A stretch of 64,000 nucleotides of DNA from Oscillospiraceae bacterium (lineage in GTDB: Bacteria > Bacillota > Clostridia > Oscillospirales > Ruminococcaceae): positions 41,811-105,810 of the forward strand of contig JAKSPK010000004.1 in NCBI GenBank assembly GCA_024404875.1, in the 5' to 3' direction. The notes below the pieces were generated by a model, which saw nothing but the letters and a program-made list of their open reading frames with translations, searched no databases and was not told the origin of the DNA. Shown here piece by piece: positions 42,812 through 53,710 of this stretch; positions within the stretch are counted from its first letter, which is position 1; each line of letters begins with the position of its first letter. Both the position numbers and the translations under genes were made by a program.

Positions 42812-43611
42812 AGGATATCACACTCGGGCAGTATTTCCCGATGGACAGCGTTGTTCACAAGATGGATGCGCGGTATAAGATCATGATTACGCTGATCTTT
42901 CTGGTGATGTTGTTCTGGGGACAGCATATTGTTTCGTTGGCGGCAGGCATCTTTTTTGTCATCGCTGCGACGGCCGCCTCACATATTCCGCCAAAAATGC
43001 TCATCAAAAGCCTTAAACCGATTATCCCGATTCTCATTATTACCGGCTTGATGAATCTGCTGCTGCTTGACGGCGGCAAGGAGTATTTTCGCTGGAAGTT
43101 TATTTCGATCACAGAAGAGGGCTTGCAGACCTCTGCATTTATGATCGTGCGAATTTGCCTTTTGATCGCCGGTACCTCTCTGCTGACCTATACAACTTCG
43201 CCGATCGTGCTGACTGATGCGATCGAATCGCTGCTTTCGCCGCTGAAAAAGCTGAAAATGCCGGTGCATGAGCTTGCGATGATGATGACGATTGCGCTGC
43301 GCTTCATTCCGACGCTGATCGAGGAGACTGACAAGATCATGTCGGCGCAGAAGGCTCGCGGAGCGGATATGGAAAGCGGAGGCATCGTACAGCGTGCGCG
43401 TGCGCTGATCCCGATTCTGATTCCGCTCTTTGTTTCTGCATTTCGCCGCGCCGAGGAGTTGGCGCTCGCAATGGAATGCCGCTGCTATCACGGCGGTGAG
43501 GGGCGTACGCGTCTGCGTGAGCTGAAAAGCGGAATGCGTGATTATATTGCGCTGTCATTGATGATCCTGCTGTTTGCTGCGGTCATTATACTGAATGCGG
43601 TACTGTATTGA
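42805..43611 (+). CDS. ecfT: ECF transporter transmembrane protein T
   Basis: 268 residues with about six membrane spans. The two Ala-Arg-Gly coupling motifs that contact the ATPases appear as AQKARGADME and, less exactly, ALAMECRCYHGG. It starts inside the end of ecfA2, and its stop overlaps the next ATG by one base, so A2, T and the YfhO-like gene are translated together. Confidence 0.93.
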   Translation: MLKDITLGQYFPMDSVVHKMDARYKIMITLIFLVMLFWGQHIVSLAAGIFFVIAATAASHIPPKMLIKSLKPIIPILIITGLMNLLLLDGGKEYFRWKFISITEEGLQTSAFMIVRICLLIAGTSLLTYTTSPIVLTDAIESLLSPLKKLKMPVHELAMMMTIALRFIPTLIEETDKIMSAQKARGADMESGGIVQRARALIPILIPLFVSAFRRAEELALAMECRCYHGGEGRTRLRELKSGMRDYIALSLMILLFAAVIILNAVLY

Positions 43612-46190
43612 TGACAGACAAAAAGAAGCTGCATCTTGAAAGACTGCTGAGCTTTCTGATCCCTTGCTGTATTATGCTGCTGGCCTTTGCCCTCAGCGAC
43701 AAATATCCGTTTGGCGTGGATGCGGCATTGGAATCTGATGCAGGTGCACAGTATTATCCGTTTTTTCTGCTGCTGCGGCGCTTGGTTCGCGGCGGTGAAA
43801 GTCTGCTGTATACATGGCGTGCGGGGTTCGGCGTTAATTTCTGGGCGCTGCTCGCGTACTATTGTCTCAATCCGTGGAATCTGGCGGCATTGCTGCTGCC
43901 GGAAACGCTTGTGCAGGGATTTCTATCTCTGTCTGTCTGCTGCCGGATTGGTCTGGCGGGACTGTTCTGCTGTGTGCTGCTGCAAACGCTGACACCGAAG
44001 CGCAGCGGAACTGCCGTATATTTTTCGGCGGTCTACGGGCTGAGTCTCTGGTTTGTCTACAACTTTTTTCAGCTGATCTGGCTCGATGCGGCGGCAATGG
44101 TTCCGCTGGTGCTGGCCGGTACGGTTCGTCTGGTGCGGGAGCGGAACAGTCAGATGTATACGCTGGTGCTGTTTCTCTCATTGATCTGTAATCCATACAT
44201 GACATATATCACTGCCATAATGACAGTGCTTTGTTGGATCATTTTGCTTGTGACAGAGCGGAAGCCGCTGCGGGTGCTGCCTGCGGAGGCAGGAAGATTT
44301 TTCGGATGTTCGCTGCTGGCAGGCGGCATGGCGGCGATCCTGCTGCTGCCGCTGGCGTTTGCGCTCGGCGCGACGGCATCCGCGGCACAGTCCACGCCTG
44401 CGCTGAATGTGCTGCCGGACAGCCTTCCGGCGGTGATCGGACGGCTTGCAGATCTGACTGATCCGATTCAGCATATCGGTTTGCCGAATCTCTCATCGAG
44501 TATGCTCTGTGTTTTTCTGGTACCGGGCTATCTGGCTGCGCGGCGCATTCCGCTGCGGGAACGCATTTGCGGCGGCGTACTGCTGCTCTTTCTGATCGTC
44601 AGCCTGTGGTATCCGCCGTTTGATTATCTTTGGCATGGGTTCCATATTCCGAACGGCTTCATTCACCGCTTTGCATTTCTGGTACCTCTGGTAATGCTTG
44701 TCATGGGATATCGCTTCACGGTAACTCTTGCGGAGGATGATGCACTGCCGCGAATCAAAAAGCTGCTGATGCTACTGCCGATGTCCGTCGGAGCAGCGGC
44801 GGTCTGTCTGTTTGCGGCGCTTTATCATACAACGGATGTCATTCTGGTTTCGGTCATACTGGCAGTGCTGTACGGTTTGCTGTATCTCTGGCAGGCGCTC
44901 GCGCCGCGGTTTCGACCGATTATGCTGATACTGACCGGGCTGCTCGTCTGCGGAGAGCTGGCAATCAGCAGCTATATGACCGTCACTTTCCTCGCGCCGC
45001 TTTATACGGCGGATGCTCTTACGCCGCAGCCGCAGATTGAAGCGGCCGCAGAAGCGATCAGCAGCGAGAACAGTCAAGGCTTCTCCCGTACGGCAGTCAC
45101 GAAAGGACACGGTTTCAATCCGGAGCTGTTCTACGACATCCCGTTCGGCGGAACGCTCTATTCCTCCTTGATTTCCTCTACGCTTTCCGAAACACTGAAA
45201 AAACTCGGTATGGATGCCGATTATAATACAAATTACTACTTCTATCAGCAGCTTGCACCCGATGCTGTTTGGCTGACGGGAATCGGTTATGTGATCGCAC
45301 CGGACGGCGAAATGCAGTCAGATGCGCTTTACCGTCAGCTCGGCGATGCACCGGCCTATGCCTTCCGGTATGCGGTTCCGGCAGGATTTTGTGTTCCTGC
45401 GGATTTTTCAATGCCGGAGGAGGAAACCTGTATTCCGCTGCATAATTCACTCTTTGCGCAGATGACCGACGGGAAGAGGCTTTATGTGCCGCAGACAGTC
45501 GAAGCTGATGCGCCGGAAATCGTGCAGCGTGAAAAAGCAGGCGAATCCGAAGAAAAAGAGAATACGGTTCTGCGCTTCCGGACAAAGACCGATGCGGCAG
45601 GGCAGTTTGTGTATGATATCTATTTGGACGGCGCAGCCGAAGCGCTTCGGCGCATTGAAGTGCTTGCGGACGGTGAAATCCAGTGTCGTGAGAAATATGC
45701 GCAGAATCAGCCGTATATGAACGGCATGGCGCTGCGGCAGATCGGCGGGCTGCCCGCAGACTGTACGGTAACGGTAGAGCTGACACTGCGCGGAAAGCCC
45801 GAAGTGAATGCATCTGTGATTTTGGCGAGGCTGGATGAGGATGCGCTGGCGGCAGGAATCGAAGCGCTCCATCCGGCGATGCTCGATGTGACTGAGATCG
45901 GAGGACGGATATTTGCCGGCAGCGTGACCGCAGGCGAGAGGCAGATGCTCCTGCTCTCCGTACCGTATGACAAGGGCTGGCGCATTACCGTGGACGGTGA
46001 AGCAGTCACGGCAGAGCAGCCGCTCCCCGGATTGATCGGCATTCCGCTCTCAGCGGGGAAACATACAGTCAGAATGCAGTTTACGCCGCAGGGATTTGCA
46101 GCGGGCTGCATCATCAGCATCGGCAGCGGCATTTTGTATCTGCTGCTGTGTATCCGAAAGCAAAAAAAGCCGCAGAGACCGGAGGTGTGA
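43611..46190 (+). CDS. YfhO-family multi-span membrane protein
   Basis: 859 residues. About 12 membrane spans in the first 470 residues, with an early DAGAQYYPFF motif typical of YfhO proteins (a GT-C-like fold with an acidic first loop). A long soluble extracytoplasmic domain (about 480-830) and a last span follow. YfhO proteins glycosylate lipoteichoic acid in related Firmicutes. It overlaps ecfT by one base, though no functional link to vitamin uptake is known. Confidence 0.85.
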   Translation: MTDKKKLHLERLLSFLIPCCIMLLAFALSDKYPFGVDAALESDAGAQYYPFFLLLRRLVRGGESLLYTWRAGFGVNFWALLAYYCLNPWNLAALLLPETLVQGFLSLSVCCRIGLAGLFCCVLLQTLTPKRSGTAVYFSAVYGLSLWFVYNFFQLIWLDAAAMVPLVLAGTVRLVRERNSQMYTLVLFLSLICNPYMTYITAIMTVLCWIILLVTERKPLRVLPAEAGRFFGCSLLAGGMAAILLLPLAFALGATASAAQSTPALNVLPDSLPAVIGRLADLTDPIQHIGLPNLSSSMLCVFLVPGYLAARRIPLRERICGGVLLLFLIVSLWYPPFDYLWHGFHIPNGFIHRFAFLVPLVMLVMGYRFTVTLAEDDALPRIKKLLMLLPMSVGAAAVCLFAALYHTTDVILVSVILAVLYGLLYLWQALAPRFRPIMLILTGLLVCGELAISSYMTVTFLAPLYTADALTPQPQIEAAAEAISSENSQGFSRTAVTKGHGFNPELFYDIPFGGTLYSSLISSTLSETLKKLGMDADYNTNYYFYQQLAPDAVWLTGIGYVIAPDGEMQSDALYRQLGDAPAYAFRYAVPAGFCVPADFSMPEEETCIPLHNSLFAQMTDGKRLYVPQTVEADAPEIVQREKAGESEEKENTVLRFRTKTDAAGQFVYDIYLDGAAEALRRIEVLADGEIQCREKYAQNQPYMNGMALRQIGGLPADCTVTVELTLRGKPEVNASVILARLDEDALAAGIEALHPAMLDVTEIGGRIFAGSVTAGERQMLLLSVPYDKGWRITVDGEAVTAEQPLPGLIGIPLSAGKHTVRMQFTPQGFAAGCIISIGSGILYLLLCIRKQKKPQRPEV

Positions 46191-46192
46191 CA

Positions 46193-46951
46193 ATGCGGAC
46201 ACTGAAAATGACGATTGCCTATCGCGGAACAAATTATCATGGATTTCAGCGGCAGACGAATGCAAAAACCGTGCAGGGCGAGCTGGAGCAGCAGCTCTCG
46301 CGTGTTCTGAACGGACCGGTGACGGTTTACGGCTGCTCGCGGACCGATACAGGCGTTCATGCAAATGCATTCGTGCTTCATTTGCATACGGAGCGTGAAA
46401 TCCGCTGCCTGAATCTCGTGCGTGCCCTGAACGGTTATCTGCCTCCGGATATTTCCGTGCTGGCCTGTGAGGATACGGTGCCGGAATTTCATGCGCGGTT
46501 TGACTGCCGCGGCAAGGAATATCTCTACCGCATCCACTGTCACGAGAGCAAGAATCCATTTATGCGGGATCTGGCGTTTCATTACCGCAGGCCGCTCGAT
46601 GCTGAAAAAATGCGCTATGCGGCGGAGAAAATCGTCGGTCAGCATGATTTCCACAGCTTCTGCGCACAGGCAACAGAAGAAATGAACTGTATCCGGACGA
46701 TTTACGGCGTATCGGTTACGCAGGACGGCTGTGAGGTTGATGTGCGGGTGCGCGGTGATGGATTCCTCTATAATATGGTGCGGATCTTCGTCGGGACGCT
46801 GCTCGATATCAATGAAGGGATCTACTCTCCTGATGCGATTCCTGATATCCTTGCGGCGCGGGACAGACTTGCTGCCGGCCGCACTGCAATGGCGCACGGA
46901 CTCTATTTGAATCGTGTTTTCTACGATGATGCGGAAATCCGCGGCTTCTGA
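46193..46951 (+). CDS. truA: tRNA pseudouridine(38-40) synthase
   Basis: 252 residues. Converts uridines 38-40 of the tRNA anticodon arm. The catalytic Asp is in SRTDTGVHA, and YHGFQRQ and RGDGFLYNMVR are family segments. ATG five bases after GGAGGTG, two bases after the YfhO-like stop. It is the usual last gene of the ecf cluster. Confidence 0.96.
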   Translation: MRTLKMTIAYRGTNYHGFQRQTNAKTVQGELEQQLSRVLNGPVTVYGCSRTDTGVHANAFVLHLHTEREIRCLNLVRALNGYLPPDISVLACEDTVPEFHARFDCRGKEYLYRIHCHESKNPFMRDLAFHYRRPLDAEKMRYAAEKIVGQHDFHSFCAQATEEMNCIRTIYGVSVTQDGCEVDVRVRGDGFLYNMVRIFVGTLLDINEGIYSPDAIPDILAARDRLAAGRTAMAHGLYLNRVFYDDAEIRGF

Positions 46952-46980
46952 ATATTCGGACAAAAGAAAGAAGGGCTGCT

Positions 46981-48195
46981 ATGAACATTCGTTTCCGAAA
47001 AGATACATCCGGAACGAAGCCTGCCAAGCAGAATAATATTTATGCGAAGCGGCGGCAGAAAAAGCAGAAGAAAGTCCTCCGGCAGGGTGTCTGGCTGCTG
47101 TTGCTGGCGGTTGTGATCCTTGTGCTGTATCAGCGCAGGGATTCATGGATGCCGCACTTCTCCTCAGGCGGAATCCGGCATCAGGGCGTATACAGCAACG
47201 GGCAGCTGCCTGTCACCGGCGATTTCCCGATCTATATGTACCACGATCAGAATTATCAGTTCGGTGCTGCGGCAGGAAAGCTGCTGGTGCTGACAGATTC
47301 GCATTTGCAGATCTATGAGCAGAACGGCACGCCGCTTGCCTCCCGGCAGCATACCTATGGTAATGCAATGCTGCGGACGGCTGGTGAATATGCACTGATC
47401 TATGAGAACGGCGGCACGCATCTGCGGCTGGAAACCGAGACAAAGACGCGTTTCGAGAAAACGCTGAATGATCCGATCATTTTCGGGCGGATTTCGCCGA
47501 GCGGCATGATCGCGGTCGTCACCACTGCGGAGACCTGTGCCTGCAAGCTGATCGTTTTCAATGCCAAGGGTCAGCAGATCTATACGCGGAGCTGCGTTGA
47601 GCGTCTCGCGGATCTGACATTCCATCCGGACGAAAAAGGCTGCTATGCTGTCAGCATCTATACGGCGGACGGATCGATGCATTCTGTTGTTCATTCCTAC
47701 AGCTTTTCGGTCATTACGGATCTTTGGGCAAGTCAACCCCTTGACACGCTCGCGATTTCGGTATATAATACCAGTGAGGAAAATGTTTTTCTGCTCGGTG
47801 ATACCATGTGCGGATTTCTGGACAGCGAAGGGCAGCTTCTGAGCAGCTATGTCTATCCGGATACCCTGAAGCTCGGTTGCTTTGAAGGCAACACGGCAGC
47901 GATCCTGCTGCGAAATGAGGAGATGCATACCGATTCTCTGGTTATTCTGAACGGTTCAGCGCAGTCACCTGTGATCCGTGACTATTCAAAGGATGTCAAG
48001 GATATTTCGATCGTAAATGAAAAGGAGGCAGTGCTGGTGCAGCTGCGTAAGCAGTTTGAAACGGTGAATGTCTTCGGGCAGATGATTGCGGCTCAGCCGG
48101 TTACAGACGGCTACGACGGCTTCCTGCGGATCGGCAGCAACCTATATCTGCGCGGCTATGACCGGATTGACTGGATGGATTACTCGAGCTTGTGA
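46981..48195 (+). CDS. DUF5711-like single-span protein
   Basis: 404 residues. A basic N-terminal segment, one membrane span (about 36-54), then a long extracytoplasmic domain with repeated beta-strand blades (LLVLTDSHLQIYEQNG, MIAVVTTAETCACKLIVFNAKG) that suggest a beta-propeller. It resembles DUF5711 proteins, of unknown function. It follows truA after 29 bp. Confidence 0.75.
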   Translation: MNIRFRKDTSGTKPAKQNNIYAKRRQKKQKKVLRQGVWLLLLAVVILVLYQRRDSWMPHFSSGGIRHQGVYSNGQLPVTGDFPIYMYHDQNYQFGAAAGKLLVLTDSHLQIYEQNGTPLASRQHTYGNAMLRTAGEYALIYENGGTHLRLETETKTRFEKTLNDPIIFGRISPSGMIAVVTTAETCACKLIVFNAKGQQIYTRSCVERLADLTFHPDEKGCYAVSIYTADGSMHSVVHSYSFSVITDLWASQPLDTLAISVYNTSEENVFLLGDTMCGFLDSEGQLLSSYVYPDTLKLGCFEGNTAAILLRNEEMHTDSLVILNGSAQSPVIRDYSKDVKDISIVNEKEAVLVQLRKQFETVNVFGQMIAAQPVTDGYDGFLRIGSNLYLRGYDRIDWMDYSSL

Positions 48196-48258
48196 TCTGA
48201 TAGAAATAAAGGAAATCGTCCGAATCCCAGGGGATGCGGATAAAAGGAGGATTTGCGC

Positions 48259-49170
48259 ATGAGCGCATCAGCGTGGTGGATTTACGATATTTTGGTTTTG
48301 GGTGTATCGATCTATGTGATTATCTCCAATGCCAGGCGCGGACTTGCAAAGGTTCTGGTGCTCAGTATCGGCTATGCGGTCGTGACAATCGCTGCCGGCA
48401 TATTGGCATCGGTCGGTGCACCGAACCTCTACCGATCTGTCGCGGCTGAGACAAATATCACTAATTTTGAGACAGCGAATATGCATATGGACTTTGCACA
48501 GCTCCTTGCTGACAGTGTGCAGAACGGAAACTACGGAGCCGTTCTGGACGAAAAAGAACTCAAGCGCCGCATCATGAATGCGAACAACAGAGATTTTACC
48601 GAGAGTCTGTATGAATATGTTTGTAAGGCATCCAGATCTGACACCATTGACAAGACACAATTCTCTTCATCGCTGATGAATGTATTCATCCGGAAATACG
48701 GCGAAGAACTGGATTCGCGTCTGCCGCATTATGTCCGGATGAATTTTGAGAACAAAGTGCGTGCAAACCCATCGCTGATGAATCAGACGATCGCAAATTT
48801 TTATAATCCGTCGATGGATACGACTGAATGCGCAAGGACTGAGGAGGCGCTGTTCGGCGAAGAATCAACGATCGAAGTGCTTCAGATCTTTTTGTTCCTG
48901 ATTCTGTTTTCGGTGTTGATGGTTGTGGTCGCCTTAATCAGCTCTATGACACAAAGAAGCATTTTCATCAATATCAGCAGGGGCGCCGAACATACGCTTG
49001 GCGGTCTGATCGGCATTTTTGAAGCTGGCGCTATGCTGATCTTGCTGACTGTGCTGATTCGACTGATTATTCTGCTGTCAGGCGGCGGCGGAAGGTATTT
49101 CAATGAGAACGAGATCCATGCGTCAATCATTTTCTCGTTCCTATATGAGCATTTACAGATGCTGATATAA
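48259..49170 (+). CDS. CvpA-like multi-span membrane protein
   Basis: 303 residues. Two N-terminal spans (about 8-55), a soluble middle (about 60-205) and two C-terminal spans (about 210-230 and 250-278). The topology and the RRGLAKVLVLSIGYAVV start resemble CvpA family proteins. RBS AAAGGAGG. Function unknown. Confidence 0.6.
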   Translation: MSASAWWIYDILVLGVSIYVIISNARRGLAKVLVLSIGYAVVTIAAGILASVGAPNLYRSVAAETNITNFETANMHMDFAQLLADSVQNGNYGAVLDEKELKRRIMNANNRDFTESLYEYVCKASRSDTIDKTQFSSSLMNVFIRKYGEELDSRLPHYVRMNFENKVRANPSLMNQTIANFYNPSMDTTECARTEEALFGEESTIEVLQIFLFLILFSVLMVVVALISSMTQRSIFINISRGAEHTLGGLIGIFEAGAMLILLTVLIRLIILLSGGGGRYFNENEIHASIIFSFLYEHLQMLI

Positions 49171-49412
49171 TAATACGAATCGCGATAGACATACGGCGGC
49201 TGGATTTCCGTCATGCTGCGTCAGCGTCCTTGCAAGACCGGTTATCATCTCGTCGTGTCTGTGCTGTATTACGGGAGTCGTATCAGCTGTTGTCTGCGGG
49301 TGCATTTTCTGCTAACGCAGCGCAGCAGCCGTGCAGCACAAAAAACGGTTCTGCATGGCATTCCGAATATGGAAAGGAGCGTATCTCCGGGTATACGGAG
49401 AGTAATCACATT

Positions 49413-51758
49413 ATGGTAATGTGCAGCAACTGCAAAAAGCGTCCGGCTGTGGTGTTTATCACCTCCATGCACGGCACCGAAAAGCGCAATGAGGGGCTCT
49501 GCCTTGTCTGCGCCAAAAAGCTGAATATTCCGCAGGTCGCTGAATATATGGAGCATATGGGCATCACAGATGAAGACATCGAGCAGATGAGCGAGCAGAT
49601 GATGGATCTCATGGGCGGTGAAGATGATAACTTTGAGGTCGGCGGTGCCAGTACGATGCCGCGCTTCATCCAGCGTATGTTCGCCGATGTGCAGAACGGC
49701 GAGGATGACAAAAAAAATGATACGCCGAGTGAGAATGATGACAAGGGGAAATCTGAGCAGCCTTCAGGCGGTCTTTTCAGTCGCTTCAGCAGCGAGAAAT
49801 CCGGCGGCAGCAAGGATGACCGTAAATCGAAGCGCAAGGAGCGAAAAAAGGAACTGAAATATCTTGGCAGCTACTGTACAAATCTCAGTATGCGTGCAGA
49901 GGAAGGGAAAATGGACGGCGTGATCGGCAGAGATACCGAGATCGCGCGTGTCATCCAGATCCTTTCGCGACGCCAGAAGAATAATCCCTGCCTGATCGGT
50001 GAGCCGGGTGTCGGTAAGACTGCTGTTGCTGAGGGCATCGCGCTGAAGATAGCATCCGGCGATGTGCCGTTTCACCTCAAGGATAAGAAAATTTATCTGC
50101 TCGATATGACGGCGCTGGTCGCGGGAACGCAGTTCCGCGGACAGTTTGAAAGCCGCGTCAAGGGACTGGTCGAGGAAGTCAAGGAGCAGGGGAATATCAT
50201 TCTGTTCATTGACGAGGTACACAGTCTTGTCGGAGCGGGCGATTCCGAGGGTTCGATGAATGCTGCCAATATTCTGAAGCCGGCGCTTTCCCGCGGCGAG
50301 CTTCAGGTCATCGGTGCAACGACATTCTCCGAATACCGCAAGTATATCGAAAAGGACGGCGCGCTCGAACGCCGCTTCCAGCCGGTTCGTGTCGATGAGC
50401 CGACAATCGAGGATACCGTTGAGATCCTCAAGGGTGTTGCGAAATACTATGAGGAATTCCACCGCGTTCATATTTCTCCAGCCATGCTGCGCCTCTGCAC
50501 GGTGCTGTCCGAGCGCTATATCACAGACCGTTTCCTGCCGGATAAGGCTATTGACTTGCTGGATGAAAGCTGCGCGTATGTCAGCATCCAGCATCCTGAG
50601 CTGACCGAGCTTGACCGTCTTACGACTGAGATCGCAGAGAAACAGGAACGGATTGAGGCGATCGAATCCGATCCGAATCCGGATTATCAGGAGCTCCAGA
50701 CGCGCAAAGGCGAGATGATTCACCTGAAAGCGCGGTTCGATGAGCTGACGGAGCATCCGGTCGAGGTCAATGTCGAGGCAGGCGATCTTGCTCATGTCAT
50801 CGAGATCTGGACGGGCATTCCTGCTAATAAGATCGAGGAGACTGAATACGCAAAGCTCCGCGATCTGGAGGATCATCTGAAAGCTCATATCATCGGGCAG
50901 GATGAGGCGATCTCTGCGCTGGCAAAGGCGATTAAGCGCAGCAGAGTGCAGATGACAGCACGCCGCCGGCCGGCTTCGTTTATCTTTGTCGGCCCGACTG
51001 GTGTCGGAAAGACTGAGCTGGTCAAGGTGCTCTCCAATGAGCTGTTTGATTCGACAGAGCCGCTGATCCGTCTCGATATGACGGAATACATGGAAAAGCA
51101 CGCAGTTTCGCGTATGATCGGTTCGCCTCCGGGCTATGTCGGGTATGACGAGGCCGGTCAGCTGACTGAAAAGGTGCGCCGCAGACCTTATTCTGCGATC
51201 CTCTTTGATGAGATCGAAAAGGCGCATCCGGATGTTATGAATCTGTTGCTGCAAATTCTTGACGAGGGACGCATTGATGATGCGCAGGGTCGAACAGTCA
51301 ACTTTGAGAATACCGTTATCATAATGACATCCAATGCCGGCAGCACAGACAAATCAACAGGCGTCGGCTTTAACAAGACCGAAACAGAAATCTCGACCGA
51401 GAAAGCGATGAAAGCCCTGAAAGATTTCCTGCGGCCGGAGTTCGTCGGCAGAGTAGATGAGATCATCGTATTCAAGCCGCTGACTGTTGAGAATTTCACA
51501 CGCATTGCCGATTTGATGCTGAAAGAGACCGCTTCTGCACTTTCTGAGCGCGGCATTCTGATCGACTGGGATGAGGCTGCGCTGAAGTATGTTGCGAAGA
51601 AATCACACGGGCATCAGTACGGTGCGCGTGACATTCGCCGCACATTGCGCGTCGAGATCGAAGATCCGCTTGCGACGCTGATTGTTGATTCTGATACACC
51701 GCTGCATATGGTCCATATCACCGGCAGTGAGGATGGCATAAAGCTTGAAACCGAATAA
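49413..51758 (+). CDS. ClpE-type AAA+ unfoldase
   Basis: 781 residues. An N-terminal zinc finger ([12 protein letters not shown] with CLVC) replaces the Clp N-domain repeats, as in ClpE. Next are an acidic linker (about 60-145), AAA domain 1 (GEPGVGKT; Walker [10 protein letters not shown]), a short middle coiled coil ([13 protein letters not shown]) and AAA domain 2 ([21 protein letters not shown]). It should unfold proteins for ClpP. There is no arginine kinase or CtsR-like gene next to it and I saw no CtsR operator upstream. Start is the first ATG after GGAG (distance 11); a second ATG lies two codons on. The 242 bp upstream hold nothing recognisable. Confidence 0.9.
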   Translation: MVMCSNCKKRPAVVFITSMHGTEKRNEGLCLVCAKKLNIPQVAEYMEHMGITDEDIEQMSEQMMDLMGGEDDNFEVGGASTMPRFIQRMFADVQNGEDDKKNDTPSENDDKGKSEQPSGGLFSRFSSEKSGGSKDDRKSKRKERKKELKYLGSYCTNLSMRAEEGKMDGVIGRDTEIARVIQILSRRQKNNPCLIGEPGVGKTAVAEGIALKIASGDVPFHLKDKKIYLLDMTALVAGTQFRGQFESRVKGLVEEVKEQGNIILFIDEVHSLVGAGDSEGSMNAANILKPALSRGELQVIGATTFSEYRKYIEKDGALERRFQPVRVDEPTIEDTVEILKGVAKYYEEFHRVHISPAMLRLCTVLSERYITDRFLPDKAIDLLDESCAYVSIQHPELTELDRLTTEIAEKQERIEAIESDPNPDYQELQTRKGEMIHLKARFDELTEHPVEVNVEAGDLAHVIEIWTGIPANKIEETEYAKLRDLEDHLKAHIIGQDEAISALAKAIKRSRVQMTARRRPASFIFVGPTGVGKTELVKVLSNELFDSTEPLIRLDMTEYMEKHAVSRMIGSPPGYVGYDEAGQLTEKVRRRPYSAILFDEIEKAHPDVMNLLLQILDEGRIDDAQGRTVNFENTVIIMTSNAGSTDKSTGVGFNKTETEISTEKAMKALKDFLRPEFVGRVDEIIVFKPLTVENFTRIADLMLKETASALSERGILIDWDEAALKYVAKKSHGHQYGARDIRRTLRVEIEDPLATLIVDSDTPLHMVHITGSEDGIKLETE

Positions 51759-51762
51759 TAAT

Positions 51763-51797
51763 AAAGCAGATGCAGGATTTGCTCCCGCATCTGCTTT
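51763..51797 (+). terminator. Terminator of the clpE-like gene
   Basis: AAAGCAGATGC, 13-base loop, GCATCTGCTTT followed by GTTTATT. Confidence 0.85.
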
Positions 51798-51945
51798 GTT
51801 TATTATGTGGTCAATTTAGAAGTGTGTCGGCAAAGATTCGCATATTTTCGGTTCCGTCCGGCAGCCAACGCATCAGCCGCTGGAAAGGCCGTTGATCAGA
51901 TTAAGCAGCGGCAATGCTAAGATTTACTATGTTTGCTGCATGCAG

Positions 51946-52869
51946 TTACTTGAGGAAGCCGTTTATGATCTGCTCCTCCGCCTCTGCTTCAGTCAGACCG
52001 AGAGTCATCAGCTTGATGATCTGATCTCCGGCGATCTTGCCAATCGCTGCTTCATGAACGAGCGCTGCATCGACACTGTTTGCTTCCAGCGACGGAACAG
52101 CGAGAATGCGTCCCTCATCCATGATGATCGAATCACATTCGGTATGGCCGCTGCACGCTGCATTGCCGATGATGCACATATCGAGCTTCTGATAGGAGCG
52201 GTCTCTTGCGACAGAGCGTGAAACGACATCCGCACTGGAGCCGTCGCCGGTCAGCTCGACCTTGTAGATGCTGGAGGCACGCTGTTCGCCGTGCGTCATG
52301 AGACGCTCACGCACGACAAGCTTGGCGTCTGCGGCGAGCTTTGCGATGGTCGTGCGTTCTGTGGAATCGACGCCTTTGATCTGCACCATTTCCATTTCCA
52401 TCGTGCTGCCTTCCTCCATATAGACCTCGGTGACCGGATTCAGAATCCGCTTGCCGTCACCGCTGCCGGAGCCGTAATGCTTTTCCACATAGCGGATTTT
52501 CGCATTCTTTCCGACATAGAAACGGTGAATGCCGTCATGCTCGGAATCCTGCGTACCGCAGTTGTCAATGCCGCAGCCCGCGACGATCAGCACATCGCAA
52601 TCATCGCCGACAAAGAAATCATTGTAGACAGTTTCTTTGAGGCCGCTTTCGCTGAGTACGACCGGAATATGCACGCTTTCCTTTTTTGTGCCGGGCTTGA
52701 TGTGGATATCAATGCCGCTGCCTTCGGTCTTCGAGACGATCTCGATATTCGCGGTGGACTGCCGTCCGACAGATTCGCCGTTTGCGCGGAGATTGTATGC
52801 GCCCTCCGGTATATCGTGGAGATCGGCGACCTCCTGCAGAAGCTGCTTTTGAATCGCATCCATGTTCAT
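51946..52869 (-). CDS. SufB/SufD-like scaffold of a minimal SUF system
   Basis: 307 residues, about 100-150 shorter than SufB or SufD. The core beta-helix is present (RYVEKHYGSGSGDGKRI, SVARDRSYQKLDMCIIG), and the C-terminus has ALVHEAAIGKIAGDQI. The Cys-rich GCGIDNCG and GHTECDS segments may hold ligands. Paired with only the ATPase gene upstream, it matches the two-component SUF-like minimal (SMS) systems of anaerobes. It should build iron-sulfur clusters. RBS AAAGGAG. Confidence 0.88.
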   Translation of the reverse strand: MNMDAIQKQLLQEVADLHDIPEGAYNLRANGESVGRQSTANIEIVSKTEGSGIDIHIKPGTKKESVHIPVVLSESGLKETVYNDFFVGDDCDVLIVAGCGIDNCGTQDSEHDGIHRFYVGKNAKIRYVEKHYGSGSGDGKRILNPVTEVYMEEGSTMEMEMVQIKGVDSTERTTIAKLAADAKLVVRERLMTHGEQRASSIYKVELTGDGSSADVVSRSVARDRSYQKLDMCIIGNAACSGHTECDSIIMDEGRILAVPSLEANSVDAALVHEAAIGKIAGDQIIKLMTLGLTEAEAEEQIINGFLK

Positions 52870-52885
52870 GCTGTCACATCTCCTT

Positions 52886-53614
52886 TCAGGTCAGCTTTCG
52901 GCAGACATCCGCCGTATATTGGGTTCCGATGATTTCCGGCAAGATCGTATCCTTGGGTCCCTGCTTTAAGATCTTGCCTTCCGCCAGGACGATGATCTCA
53001 TCAGCGATATTGAGAATCCGCTCCTGATGCGAGATCACAAGGATCGAGCGGCCGCTGGAGGATTCGCGCATCTTCTCGAAAATACGGATCAGATTCTGGA
53101 AGCTCCAGAGGTCGATTCCAGCTTCCGGCTCATCAAAGATCGCGAGCTTGACATCGCGTGCTAAGATTGTTGCGATTTCGATGCGTTTTAGCTCGCCGCC
53201 GGAAAGCGATGCATTCACTTCGCGGTGGATATAGTCCTTGGCGCAAAGACCGACTTCGGACAGGTATTCGCAGGCTTCGGAGACTGTGATCGTTTTGCCA
53301 GCTGCAATGCGCAGCAGATCCAGAACAGTCAAGCCCTTGAACCGTACTGGCTGCTGGAATGCAAATCCGATGCCGCGTTTTGCGCGGTCAGTCATGGAAA
53401 GACCGGTAATATCCTCACCATCAAAAATGACCGAGCCTTCTGTCAACGGCTCAATACCGGCGATCAGCTTGGCAAGTGTGGACTTGCCGCCGCCGTTCGG
53501 TCCGGTTATTACAACAAATTTCTGCGCATCAATATGCAGGCTGATATCACGGATGATTTGTACGGTTCCGCTTTCGTTTTCAGCGTGGAACGCGATATTT
53601 TTCAGATCCAGCAT
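52886..53614 (-). CDS. sufC: SufC-like ATPase
   Basis: 242 residues. ABC ATPase with TGPNGGGKST, signature SLSGGELKRIEIATIL and IFDEPEAGIDLWSF, where the I-D-L-W after the Walker B differs from aerobic SufC. It powers cluster assembly on the scaffold 16 bp downstream. No cysteine desulfurase (SufS), SufU or SufE is adjacent, as expected for minimal SMS-type pairs. RBS AAAGGAG. Leader of about 90 bases carries small inverted repeats. Confidence 0.92.
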   Translation of the reverse strand: MLDLKNIAFHAENESGTVQIIRDISLHIDAQKFVVITGPNGGGKSTLAKLIAGIEPLTEGSVIFDGEDITGLSMTDRAKRGIGFAFQQPVRFKGLTVLDLLRIAAGKTITVSEACEYLSEVGLCAKDYIHREVNASLSGGELKRIEIATILARDVKLAIFDEPEAGIDLWSFQNLIRIFEKMRESSSGRSILVISHQERILNIADEIIVLAEGKILKQGPKDTILPEIIGTQYTADVCRKLT

Positions 53615-53710
53615 TTTTCAGCACTCCTTTCAGTTTGATTATTCTTATAGGCAACACGGCACACAGTCCGCCTGATGGCTTGACCATCGGTTCATGGTGG
53701 TATTGCTTAT

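Noticed and set aside
49171-49412. CtsR operator upstream of the clpE-like gene
   Set aside because: I found no GGTCAAA direct repeat in this stretch.
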